This document shows, one piece after another, positions 45,351 to 55,074 of a DNA stretch of 64,000 bases. Under the pieces are notes generated by a model. The model ran no database searches, was not told where the DNA came from, and was given only the letters and a program-made list of their open reading frames with translations. The stretch is from Flectonema sp. DT1601. Its lineage: Eukaryota > Euglenozoa > Diplonemea > Diplonemida > Diplonemidae. The translations under genes and the position numbers were made by a program. The DNA lies in contig OZ025781.1 of assembly GCA_964019425.1 (NCBI GenBank), positions 1,432,501-1,496,500 on the forward strand, read 5' to 3'. Position 1 is the first letter of the stretch. Each line of letters opens with the position of its first letter.

Positions 45351-47088
45351 ACTACCTTCGTTTTTTTTATACAGTGATCCCTTATTTTTATACTCATTCG
45401 TTATTCGCCACCCAATCACTGCGATTGTATCGCAGGGCTCCATCCAGTATTTTAGTTGTTGGTAAGAGTCCAAAGTAGTGAGACTCGCATCCAACTGGAA
45501 AAGAAAAAAAAACCCACTCTTCTGGCACAATGTGAAAAGTAGTCCCCCCCTTAATGAAAAACCTCTGTACAGTCAGGCTGTACAAGCGCGAGAAATACTC
45601 CCACATATTTTGCTTCTTTTTATTAGCGTAGGGATGTGTCCTGTATTGCCCGTTTTTTGTAGCCATGTTTGGTAACTTCCTATTGCGCCTATGTTTAACA
45701 ATACATACCTTTAGCACTGACTCTTACCCTTCTTCTGAGGGTGCTTTACTTGTTCAAGAAACGTCCTGGTAGCCGTTTAGTTTCATTACTCGAATGTGCG
45801 GCTAGGTTGGCCTTGACTTGACTAAGGAAAAAAAAAGAAACGACAAGAACAAAGTCTGAGAACACTTAAACTATTAAATAAGCCTCAAGAAAAGAAACTG
45901 AACTTTGACTTTTTGGTAACTCTTGCTAAGAAAAAAGAAGAAGAAGAGAAAAGAAAAAAAAGAAAACCTTTTTAGAATCCCTGCCATCTATGATCTGCCA
46001 AGTTGATTTTTGTGCTAATTGCTGTTTGCGCCTTCCAGAATGAAATTACTTACAGCCAGAGAGAGAGAGATTTAAGAAAAGAAAAAAAAAATAATAATAA
46101 TTAAAAAAAAAAACTGTAAGTAACTAATTCTATTCTAGTCATGTTCTTTTACTCTACTTGGCAACCAAGCTGCTGGTTGACTCCTCTGCAGTTGCAGTTC
46201 CCTCAGAAGCAACGGGGTTTATCCCAGATTTTCACTGTTTTCACTTCTGTGCTACTATTGATACGTGAGTATCGTCTTCCTTTTACATTTAATATGCTAT
46301 CTTTAAAAAAAAAAACAGAAATAAGAAAGAGAAACAGAAAATGCTATTTTTATTGCGAATTGCGGCAGATGTTGATTCTTCTTTCAGTATGCGCTGTTAG
46401 AACCTGCCCATTCCATTTTCCCTCTTACCTAAGTTTTTATCTCATTGATGTTTATCAGTTGCCTAGTTGCGTTATTCAGTTCTAAGATGATATCCTTTCC
46501 CATCCATTTTTTTTTTTTGTTATAGTGTATGGTGCAATACAATCTACACTTATATCAAAAAAAAATTTTTTTTTTAACTCCCCTTATTCAAGAAAAAAAA
46601 GAAGAAGAAAAACAAAATCGTTACTGAAAAGGCTATTTAGTGTTGTAAAAAAAAAAAAAAAAATCGAGATGGCGCTGTTTGTTTTGTTCTTAAAAAAGCA
46701 TAATTTTAAAACATTAATGAGATTGTACGATTTGCACGGATGCACCCTTCTTTCCATGGATGTCTTCCTTCACATTCCGTGCTTGCAGGGAAGGCAACTA
46801 GAATTGTTTTCCTATTGTCCTGTCATTTCCCCCCTTTGTTTCTTTGTCTTTCTACTGTAGTCTATTTTCTATTCCCTTTTTTGAAAAAAAATTCTTTTTA
46901 TAATATCAGGAGGTTAATCACACACGTGTTTACAAAACAACTTGGACATCGTGTAGGGCCTTTTGAATCGTAGTTGGATCTCTTTCCTTGAAAAGATAAT
47001 CATTGGCAAAAAAAAAAAAAAAAGCCATTTCTTTGAAACTATCTGCCTCATTATTTTTTATCCCTGTTCCTGTTCCTTTTTTTCCTTA

Positions 47089-47130
47089 GTGAGAGTCCTA
47101 GAGCTTGACTTCCTTGATTTCAACAAGTAA
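47089..47130 (+). repeat. 3' fragment of the dispersed hairpin element
   Basis: GAGCTTGACTTCCTTGATTT matches the 3' block of copy C at 24.1 kb (GAGTTTGACTTCCCTGATTT). The upstream GTGAGAGTCC may be a remnant of the core with the hairpin deleted. Confidence 0.4.
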
Positions 47131-47682
47131 AGTGAAAATCCGGTAGTTTCGAATCGCTTGTCAATTTTCTTTGATTTCTTTGTATTTTGTTCCACTTCAT
47201 TTGAAGAGGAATGAGGTACGGAGATAATCTATTAATCTCGCCAGTTCATTCTGCATTATCTACCAGGAAGGGAGAGAAAAAAAAAAAAAAAAAAAAAAAA
47301 ACTATTGCTATCTGATTTGGTTTGCTGTTACTGCGGTATGAAAACCTCCTGGGAGTGACTATGTTCTCCTTGGGTGGCTAATTCATGTGTTTCAGTTGAA
47401 CTGATTGGACGTTGCAATTTTTTTTTTATTTAAATTTGCTTAAATAACGTTGTTGATTTCTATTGGTCGGCTCACCATAAACCCTTTTGGCACATCGGTT
47501 ATTATTTCTAGGAGGAATTTCATACTACTGCTTTGTCACGTTCAAAGCTAACTTCCAACTGGTTTTGCCACACTTCTACGCGAAAAGAAAAAAAAAATCT
47601 TTTGAGAAAACTGTTTCTACTATTTCATTTCTTTCATTTTTATATAAAACGAAAAAACCTCAATGGTCCAAAATGGGAAAGG

Positions 47683-47715
<33 letters not shown>

Positions 47716-47900
47716 GTAACCTGTTTTTGGTTGCCAAACATAATAAGCTGAAAATATCAGCCCAAAAGTCTTTTTTTTTTTTTTTTTTTTTTTTGTTGTT
47801 GTTCATTTTTGATCCTTGTTTAAGCATTGGAAGTCTTTGCCAACCTGGATCAATATTTTATGTTTTTGCGATGGTGACATATTTTGATTGGATGGGCAGC

Positions 47901-47918
47901 AACAACAACAACAACAAC
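47901..47918 (+). repeat. (AAC)6 microsatellite
   Basis: Six perfect AAC units. They produce an Asn run in one frame and a Cys run on the other strand, both artefacts. Confidence 0.9.
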
Positions 47919-48141
47919 TATCATGCATTTCCTTTTGTTTGTGTCTTAACAAGCATTGGAGTTCTGATGTGAGAATAATTGATATATAAATTCTCTCAAA
48001 TCGCATGACCGATAAATCAGAGTTTTCACGCATGAAGTTGACAAAGTGTTGTTTTCTTCTTACCCCTTGTCCGAGTGCCTTTGCAAAGCAACCAGGTAGT
48101 ATTTGGCGCTGCAGCTATTCGCAGTCGCTGTTCTTTACTTG

Positions 48142-48161
48142 TTATTATTATTATTATTATT
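48142..48161 (+). repeat. (TTA)n microsatellite
   Basis: Short perfect TTA repeat ending in TT. Confidence 0.85.
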
Positions 48162-48689
48162 TGAAGGCAAACTTTTATCATTCTTAACATGTAGTACAGT
48201 CCTATATTGTTTTTGTTTCTACCAACGATTTATCTTCTATGCCCTTTTATTTTTTTTTGCTTTTTTTTATTAGCTTCCGAATACTTTTGAAAAGGAAAAC
48301 TTCTTTAGCGGCAGCAAGTCTTGTCTAATTCAGTCTCGCTGACCACTGTATCTTATTTATTATTTATTTTTGTTCCTGCCTTTTTTTTTTTTTTTTTTTT
48401 TTGGTATTATATCTTTGTGCTCTTAAAACCGTTGAAGTCGATGAATGCCAGAGAAAACAACAACCAAAAAAAAAAAAAAAAAGTTTTTTTTTTTTCTAAA
48501 AAAAAAAAAAAAACTACGATAAAAGAGAAAAGAAGATTTTAACTAAAGTTAAAGCACGTCGATTTTAGGTTCAGCTTTTTCTGTATCAACCGAAAAGCAA
48601 GCGCCTTGTTCGTCAAAGGTGAAGCTTTCTGTTTAGCACCTGTTGGAGTGAATCTTCTTTTGTTTACTTCATTTTCTTTTTATCCTTTC

Positions 48690-48985
48690 TTCCCTTATTT
48701 CCTGTGCCGCTACTCATTTTCGACAATATCTTGTTGGTAACATAGCAAGGTCCGTCAAAAGGGGAGTATAACTCGGCTAGGCATAAAGTCTTATTGGACC
48801 AAAACTGCTTTCCTGTCTTCTTGAACAAGACTCAGTCACCTACAAACACTTTGGGACAGAATATGCAAAGATACGAAACGCGTACCTTTGGCGCGGTGCA
48901 CCATAGATCTGTTCTTTTTGTCTGAGTGTTTTGTAGTGCTTTGACTGACTGTTTTTGTCGTTTTTCACGTGTACTTTTTAATCAT
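48690..48985 (-). mobile_element. Retroelement integrase C-terminal fragment (Ty3/gypsy-like), broken
   Basis: On the minus strand this stretch reads as a basic helical segment followed by the signature of the integrase C-terminal SH3-like domain: a VFVGD box, then VLFKKTGK, then ELYSPFDGPCYVTNKI. This matches the GDxVL...K...P.Y.GP..V pattern of Ty3/gypsy and retrovirus-like integrases. Composition is richer in G and C than the surroundings and has few homopolymers. I see no convincing reverse transcriptase, protease or terminal repeats nearby, so only a fragment survives. It looks broken and old. Poly(A) runs beyond 49.2 kb may have been inserted into its upstream part. Confidence 0.5.
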
Positions 48986-48989
48986 GTGT

Positions 48990-51059
48990 GTTTTATTACA
49001 TTTTTTTTCTTCATTATTTGCAATTTTTTCGTGCATTTCAAAACAAAAAAAAAGAATCCAAAAGACGCGAAAAAATTGAGTGTGTTTCTGGCTCCCATTA
49101 GGCCAGTTATAAATATTTTCTATTTTGCAACTTGAGTTGCTTATGCAGAATGCGTTGATTGCAATATTTTGAAACATTGCTGCAATTAAGGTGTTCCCAC
49201 AGGGAAAAAAAAGAAAAAAGAAAATACATTTTTTTTAATAGAAACAATCATGCAAACAGTATCATCTCGTAAAAATAATTCAATCAACAATCTGCAATGG
49301 AAAAATGTATTACTAATCATCCTTGTTAGTTGTTCAAGGCAGCTTTAGCCTTCATCATCTCCAATAGCCATCACACAATAGTGAGATAGGAAGAAAAAGA
49401 GAAAGCAACCAAAAAAAAAAAAAAAGGAAAAAAAAAAAGAAAACAAAAAATAAATTAGGAAAAACATTGGCTTCTTCTTTTCACCTTAACAGAGAATTTG
49501 CGACCTGTTGAGTTTATCTTGGCTATTGTTCCTTCCCTGTTCCCGTTTCCCCTTCCCCTGCCTCAAAAAAAAATCTATTTACCTCACATGCTGCATCCTT
49601 TTGCAAGTGGTCCCATGCCATTAGCAAACAGAGTAGTGTGATGGAGTTTTTGAACATTACAAAAAAATAAAAATGAATAAAAAAATAACAACGCTAGCAA
49701 CTTATCCGTACTCTGTTTTCATGAAGTTCGGCTGCAACCCCTCTATTGGCTGGGTTGTCCAGTAATGACGGTTTGCTCTTATACATGCAGCACGCTCGAC
49801 TCTAACAGCAGGAAAAAAAAAAAAGAAAAAAGAAAAAAGAGTAACGCAACAACATTCTACTATGTGCGGTAGCTATAGTCACGGAATTGATTTCTCAGGC
49901 CTGAGGATCTAGCAACCACTATAGCAAAATGATCTCCCTTTCCCTTTTGAGAGATTTTTTTTTTTTTTTTGTTTGTTTTTTCAACTCTATGAGAACGACT
50001 TTCCCTTCTTACGGAGTATTTAATCCCATATTACTGGAATAGTGGTCTCTTTTTTATCCTCTGCTTCACTCCTCCTTTTGTAGCAGCAGGTCCCTGGTAC
50101 TTGAACTTTTTTTGAAGAAAAAAGAAAAAAAAAAACAGCAATGAGATATATAAAAAAAAAAAAAAAATAACTCTCTCTGGTACCTAAAGAAGTAAACTAC
50201 AAAAGAACTCCCTGGATATGATAATAGTCGCGTCAGGGTCTGTTCAAGCGATTATAGTCGAGGTAAGTTCCACAGTTTGTGTTTGTTTCTCAGAAGGAAA
50301 AAAAAAAAAAAAAAAAAACCTCCCTTCTCCCTGAGCTAGAAGAGAATGAGTTAGCTTTGCGATATGATGAATATAATGAAATAGGCCTCTTGTTCCACAT
50401 ACTATTATTCGAATGTGGTTGTGCTGTATCTTGATAGCACTTGAGATTGCTTCACCTCAGGTTCATGTACGAAATGGTGAGCAACGGCTATTAATGAAAG
50501 AAAAAGAAAAAAATATGCCCTTTTTTTTTTTCGGAGAAAAAAAAAAAACAAAAAAAAACGATAAAGAGGATCTAGTAAAGAACACAACCACCATCCCCTC
50601 CCGAGAAACACAGACAAAATTCACAGAACGAAAAAACGAACAGAACGAAAAAGCGAAGAAGCAACGAAGAGAAGTGAGAAATATAAAACTATTCTTCATC
50701 TCGCGTCCCCCAAGTACTTCTATTTCTCTTCTATGCCCCCTTCCCGGAAAACTGCCAACTCGGTAAGTTAGCAGCACTCGTGGTGCCAATTTGTGTTTGA
50801 AAATTACTTCGCGTTTTTAGTACATTCATTTCAACAGTAAACACACCATATGCTGATGATAGGACGCGAGTTGTTGGAGGGGAACACAGACAGTATTAGT
50901 AAGTAAGGTGAGTGATGTCTGAATATTGAAAAAGATAGCGATTCCTTTAGATTAGAAACAGTTCATTCATTTCTCAGTAGGAACTCCATGTATGTAAGAA
51001 TAGGAGCTGGTGTGTTTAATTTCTGTTTGCTTGGCGACATAGGAAATGAAACCTTAACC
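48990..51059. other. Gene-less DNA between the integrase fragment and the gene cluster
   Basis: A runs interrupt otherwise mixed sequence. The minus strand near 49740-49800 has protein-like composition and could be a further remnant of the same element, but shows no decisive motif. The + frame 50413-50766 ends at a perfect GTAAGT, a possible splice donor for the carrier gene leader. Confidence 0.45.
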
Positions 51060-51080
51060 TTTACTTTTTCTTCATAACAG
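51060..51080 (+). promoter_or_regulatory. Polypyrimidine tract plus AG acceptor before the carrier gene
   Basis: A tract of mostly T and C ends in CATAACAG, 35 bases upstream of the ATG at 51116. It reads as a 3' splice site. A consensus GTAAGT donor lies about 300 bases upstream at 50762-50767, so a 5'-leader intron is one possible partner; a trans-spliced leader is another. Confidence 0.5.
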
Positions 51081-51115
51081 AACTTTCAAAGAAAGAAAAC
51101 CAAAACATAATAAAA

Positions 51116-52069
51116 ATGCCCTCCCCAGCAATTGAGGCATTCGCAGGAGCGGTTGGTGGATGCACCGCACTAGCCACGACGTATCCACTTCAGACAATTG
51201 CATCATTAGCACAGATGCACAATAAAGCACCTGAAAGGGAGCTGAAACGGAGATGTGAAGCCACTACTGATTCGGCCTCAGAAGACAGTGTTGGTCATGA
51301 AGACGAGACACCTATTCAGGGAAAGGGATCTTTCGAAGCAGTTTTAGAAATTATAAAGAAAGAAGGAGTCGGGCGGTTGTATCGGGGTCTTGGAAGCGCT
51401 CTTTGGGGGCAGATGGTAATTCAGGCAGTTTATTATTATTTCTACTCCGCCGCACAACGTATGCTGATGTCCGCAAAGGGCGGAAAGGCACTAACCACTC
51501 TCGACCACACACTGGCAGCGACATTAGCTGGCGCTACGGGTGCGACTCTAACTAACCCAATTTGGGTGGTTGCAACACGTGCTATCAAAACCGGTAGCAA
51601 AAAGGGTACTGTTCCCCTTCTAAAGGAATTATATGAAGAGGATGGTCTTGCAGGTTTGTTTAGAGGATTAGGGCCTGCGTTGATTCTTGTAAGTAATCCA
51701 ACCATTCAGTATTCGGTATTTGAAAAATTAAAGCAACTGTTCACGAAGAGCAACAGTAAACTAGGCAACGGTGAACTCTTTGTCCTCGGTGCCATGGGAA
51801 AGATTGCAGCTACTCTTGTTACGTACCCTTACATTATGGCAAAAACAACTTTACAGTCACAAACTGATAAGGAAGACTCAGCAACACACTACTCTTCAAC
51901 TGGACAGTGCCTTGTTGGTGTCTATGAGCGTGAAGGGCTCGGAGGTCTCTACTCAGGTTTGAACAGCAAGCTCTGGCAGTCTGTTTTGACTGCTGCTTTG
52001 TTGTTTGTTCTTCAAAAGAGATGTCTTCAATTGGTTGTTTACTTGTTAAAGAAGACTAAAAGAATTTAA
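51116..52069 (+). CDS. Peroxisomal-type mitochondrial carrier family protein (PMP47/PXN/SLC25A17-like)
   Basis: This 317-residue protein has the three-repeat layout of the mitochondrial carrier family. Each repeat carries a variant signature: TYPLQT at residues 22-27, TNPIWVVATR at 146-155 and TYPYIMAK at 236-243. NPIWVV and YPYIMAK, together with the QSVLTAALLF stretch at 288-297, are typical of the peroxisomal branch (yeast PMP47/ANT1, plant PXN/PNC, human SLC25A17). Those proteins move ATP/AMP, CoA or NAD across the peroxisomal membrane, so the likely role is supplying cofactors for fatty-acid oxidation. The signature basic residue is absent in repeat 1. Residues 39-66 form a charged, acidic matrix-side loop that is longer than usual. 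Gly-rich RG motifs follow each odd helix (LYRGL 88-92, LFRGL 181-185, LYSGL 278-282). The ATG follows a pyrimidine tract ending in AG at 51079-51080. Family assignment is firm; the exact substrate and organelle are inferred. Confidence 0.93.
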   Translation: MPSPAIEAFAGAVGGCTALATTYPLQTIASLAQMHNKAPERELKRRCEATTDSASEDSVGHEDETPIQGKGSFEAVLEIIKKEGVGRLYRGLGSALWGQMVIQAVYYYFYSAAQRMLMSAKGGKALTTLDHTLAATLAGATGATLTNPIWVVATRAIKTGSKKGTVPLLKELYEEDGLAGLFRGLGPALILVSNPTIQYSVFEKLKQLFTKSNSKLGNGELFVLGAMGKIAATLVTYPYIMAKTTLQSQTDKEDSATHYSSTGQCLVGVYEREGLGGLYSGLNSKLWQSVLTAALLFVLQKRCLQLVVYLLKKTKRI

Positions 52070-53525
52070 ATTCCTTACGAACAGATCCTGTTAACAGCCT
52101 TCCATCTTACTACTAACTCAACAACGACTTGATTTTGAAAATCTTATTCTCTAATAATGTTTAACTTAATAAGATTATAATAAAAAGGTTTATTAGTGAA
52201 AAAACCTTGTGTGTTATGTTTGTGTGTGAGATTTTAAACTTCACAAAAAGAGCGTGGCGTAAAAAGAGCTTTTCAGTTCATTTGTCACGATTGGAATACA
52301 CAAAAAGGACTAAGCACCTTGTATTGCAAGCTTTTTTGAGAGCTTTGTATCCCGTATTTTGGATATAGTCTAGTTTGGTAGGCACCACATACGAGAAAAA
52401 TCAACAAAAAGTGAAGAACTGTCATTTGTCGATAGCGATACTGCTGTTCCTGCTTTTCTCTGCACTGGTTACTAGTCATAGTTGTCTTCTTGTACCTTAG
52501 CTGTCGTTTTACATTTTTGTTCATTTTTAGTTTCCTTTTGTTGTGTCGTGAAAGTGTTTGGTTAGCGATTATTGCGATGTGCTACTGGTTTGTATTTCCT
52601 AAAAAGCTCAGCGTACTGTATACTACTGAACTGATTTCTTCAGCAAGCACGCAGGTATCGCTCTCTCCGTCCCCGTGCGCGTGTGTTTTTCTTTAATTTG
52701 GTATGGTTTTTTTCTTTTCCCCATCTCATACCCTTCATTTTTGTTTTGTTGTTGCACTTCCCGCTTCTTTCGGAGCTAATGTCCCCAATGCATAGCACCG
52801 TTGAATCCCGTTCCTTTTATTTTTTCCATCCTAAAAATAATTACTGGTAATGAGAAAAATAGAAGTTGTCGGGCAAGGCCGTGACTCTATTGTGTTCTTA
52901 GCTGTCGTGTTGTCGTACAAAGAGATACAACAACGGTATTTCTTGTTGCATTCAATCAAATCATCATCCCCCTTTCACCTCAAAAAAAAAAAAAAAAAAA
53001 AAAAAAAGGAAAGGAAACAAACTCATGAAAACAACAATCACACAATAATTGTTGTTAGCTACATGTGGCCCGTGTTTTGCCTTTTTTTTTTGAGTCCTGC
53101 TAGTGGTACGACAGCCACCGATATGGTGCTGTGAAGAGGCAGCTTTACATTCATTGGGTAGGTATACCACCTCCCATTATTTTATCTTGATTTGTTTTTC
53201 TTGCTTTAACACAGCTGTGTGTGTGTTGTATTTGTAAACGTATTTTCAAAATATATTTTTTCTCTTCGCTTCTCCGTAGAAGCACTGTAACGATTTTTCC
53301 CTTTTTCACTTTCCTTGTGGTCAACATTTTTTTCTGTAATGTGATTGCTTTCTGGATTGCCATTCGTGTATCCACGGAGAGTAGGTACACCACCTCTCTC
53401 TGAAATACTCCTTTCTTTTTTTTTTTCCCCCCCTCTCTTTTTTTTTTTGTTTTCTTTTTTAAAATGAACGTGAAATTCCATCTCACAGTGATATCAGTAC
53501 GAGAAGTATCACTCTTCTACAAGTG

Positions 53526-53622
53526 AATTATCTGAGCTTTGAAAGCAACGAATCTCAGATAATTACGGACGAAGCATGTTCTGAACTGTACTTCCCTTCG
53601 TTGATTATGCTCATAATCAACG
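53526..53622 (+). repeat. Two strong stem-loops between the carrier and RPS18 genes
   Basis: AATTATCTGAG (53526-53536) pairs perfectly with CTCAGATAATT (53554-53564). CGTTGATTAT (53599-53608) pairs perfectly with ATAATCAACG (53613-53622) around a GCTC loop. Confidence 0.6.
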
Positions 53623-53863
53623 TGCAAATGACTACGGGGGAAAAGAAAAAAAAAAAAAAAAACTAAAACGACATATGTGGAGTCGCATTATTCAGTCGAT
53701 TCATCCCCCTTGGATTATTAAATAAATATAATTATAATGAAAATAAAAAAACAGAAACAATGAAGACAACTCTCGCAAGTCAATACTATTTTTAATCTTG
53801 TTTTGGATGAATCTTCGGATTATTATAATAGAAAGGAATTGTATTGTTGTCAAGTGAGTGCCA

Positions 53864-53967
53864 CCTCCCCTTTTGGGAGGGAAAAAAAAAAATGATGTAG
53901 TGAGTTTGTTATTTTTGTCGCCTTTTAGTTACTTGTTTATCATTACCTAACAAGGTGGAAACACCTT
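53864..53967 (+). repeat. Two further stem-loops upstream of RPS18, one with a GNRA loop
   Basis: CCTCCC (53864-53869)/GGGAGG (53875-53880) encloses CTTTT. AAGGTG-GAAA-CACCTT (53952-53967) has a perfect stem and a GAAA tetraloop, a classic stable RNA loop. Confidence 0.5.
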
Positions 53968-54127
53968 TAAGGCAGCAACAAGTAATTAGTGTTAGTTATA
54001 ACCTTTTTACTAATATCATTAATTCTTCAGAATGACTTCACTGAACTATGTGGGTAACATTAGTTAGTTAGTCTGTGTTATGACTACAACACATTCTGGT
54101 TATAAAGGTTGGGTTGTTCTAAAGTGT

Positions 54128-54160
54128 TATCTTTCCCCATTCAGGAGTTATATCTTCCAG
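54128..54160 (+). promoter_or_regulatory. Two candidate AG acceptors before RPS18
   Basis: Pyrimidine-rich stretches end in CAG at 54144 and 54160, 30 and 14 bases before the start codon. Either would give a very short mature leader, common for ribosomal protein mRNAs. Confidence 0.4.
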
Positions 54161-54174
54161 TTTTTTTATATAAA

Positions 54175-54642
54175 ATGCCTGCAGTTGTCGCCCAGTCCGG
54201 AGATGAGTTCCAGCACATGTTGCGTGTGATGAACACTAACGTTGACGGTAAGGAGAAGGTTCCATTCGCCATGAGAAGAGTTAAGGGTGTTGGTAGACGT
54301 CTCGCTGTTATGGCCTGCAAGAGAGCCGGAGTTGACCAGCACAGAAGAGCCGGTACCCTCTCAAACGATGAGATCGAGAGAGTTGTCTCAGTGTTGGCCA
54401 AGCCAGAGGACTTCAAGATCCCAACTTGGTTTTTGAACAGAAAGAAGGACCCAAAGACCGGTGGAACCATGCAGTTGTTGTCCAACGGTGTTGACTCAAA
54501 GCTTCGTGAGGATCTTGACCGTTTGAGAAAGATGAGAAACCACAGAGGTCTTCGTCACGCTTGGGGTCTCCGTGTCAGAGGTCAACACACCAAGACCACC
54601 GGAAGACGTGGACGTACCGTTGGTGTCTCCAAGAAGAAGTAA
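54175..54642 (+). CDS. RPS18: 40S ribosomal protein S18 (uS13)
   Basis: This 155-residue protein is full length for eukaryotic uS13, which sits in the head of the small subunit and contacts the P-site tRNA and the large subunit. Recognisable blocks are [14 protein letters not shown] near the start, the helix-two-turn-helix KGVGRRLAV, the [10 protein letters not shown] motif, [19 protein letters not shown], and the almost invariant basic tail [20 protein letters not shown]. The open frame extends 22 codons further upstream only through non-ATG codons. The ATG at 54175 gives the family length, and it lies 30 and 14 bases after two pyrimidine-AG sites (54144, 54160). Codon use is clearly more biased (ATC, GTC, AAG, AGA/CGT preferred) than in neighbouring genes, as expected for a highly expressed gene. 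The leader is short and AT-rich. Confidence 0.98.
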   Translation: MPAVVAQSGDEFQHMLRVMNTNVDGKEKVPFAMRRVKGVGRRLAVMACKRAGVDQHRRAGTLSNDEIERVVSVLAKPEDFKIPTWFLNRKKDPKTGGTMQLLSNGVDSKLREDLDRLRKMRNHRGLRHAWGLRVRGQHTKTTGRRGRTVGVSKKK

Positions 54643-54962
54643 TCTTGTCTTCATATTGCACTTCTTTATGGCACGAAAAAAAACAAAACTACAAAAAAAC
54701 AACAAAAAAAACTGGATTTCTATTTTATTTTCTATCTTCAAACGAACTCTCAACTCGTTTTGTTTCTTTTCTTTTCTTTCTTCATTCTGCTGGTCTAGTG
54801 TAGCGATGTAAAAAAAAAGTAGTATATGAAGAAATAACAAAAAAAAAGAAAAGAATGATATCAACGGGGGTCGGGTCGGGTTGACTTGGAAAGTAAAAAT
54901 CACAAAAAAAAAAAAAAAAAAAAAAAAACTTTTTAAAATCATAAAATACAATAACAACACTC
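54643..54962. other. Intergenic, RPS18 to VxW-repeat gene
   Basis: Short spacer with A runs, T/C tracts and GGGGTCGGGTCGGG near 54866. No hairpin of note. Confidence 0.6.
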
Positions 54963-54977
54963 ACTACTTTCATTCAG
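54963..54977 (+). promoter_or_regulatory. Polypyrimidine tract plus AG before the VxW-repeat protein gene
   Basis: A mixed C/T tract with a TTTCATTCAG end is followed, 97 bases later, by the ATG at 55075. It is shaped like a 3' splice site and sits directly after an A26 run and short AT-rich DNA. Confidence 0.4.
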
Positions 54978-55074
54978 GATACTAAAGAAGAAAAACAAGC
55001 AAATGCGCTTCGGACATCTTATTTGAGACCTACTTTTAGTCAAAATAAAACTTTTCAACCTCAGCTTTGATAAT

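Larger units (their letters stand above)
43890..48680. other. Gene-less DNA with tail fragments of the dispersed element
   Basis: A minus frame at 45394-45717 (107 residues) has mixed composition but no recognisable domain. The rest is homopolymer-rich, with the AAC and TTA repeats. Confidence 0.5.
52070..54127. other. Intergenic, carrier to RPS18
   Basis: About 2 kb without a supported gene. It holds four stem-loops listed separately. Two look-alike motifs at 53156-53176 and 53375-53399 both read (G)AGGTATACCACC-like sequence flanked by complementary G/C or GA/TC ends. AT-rich sequence after 52140 probably includes the 3' end of the carrier mRNA. Confidence 0.6.

Noticed and set aside
54109-54174. 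Longer N-terminus for RPS18
   Set aside because: The extension lacks an ATG and is not part of uS13; the ATG at 54175 gives the normal family length.
54496-54960. Minus-strand 154-residue frame over the end of RPS18
   Set aside because: It is a shadow of the conserved RPS18 coding sequence joined to A/T runs.
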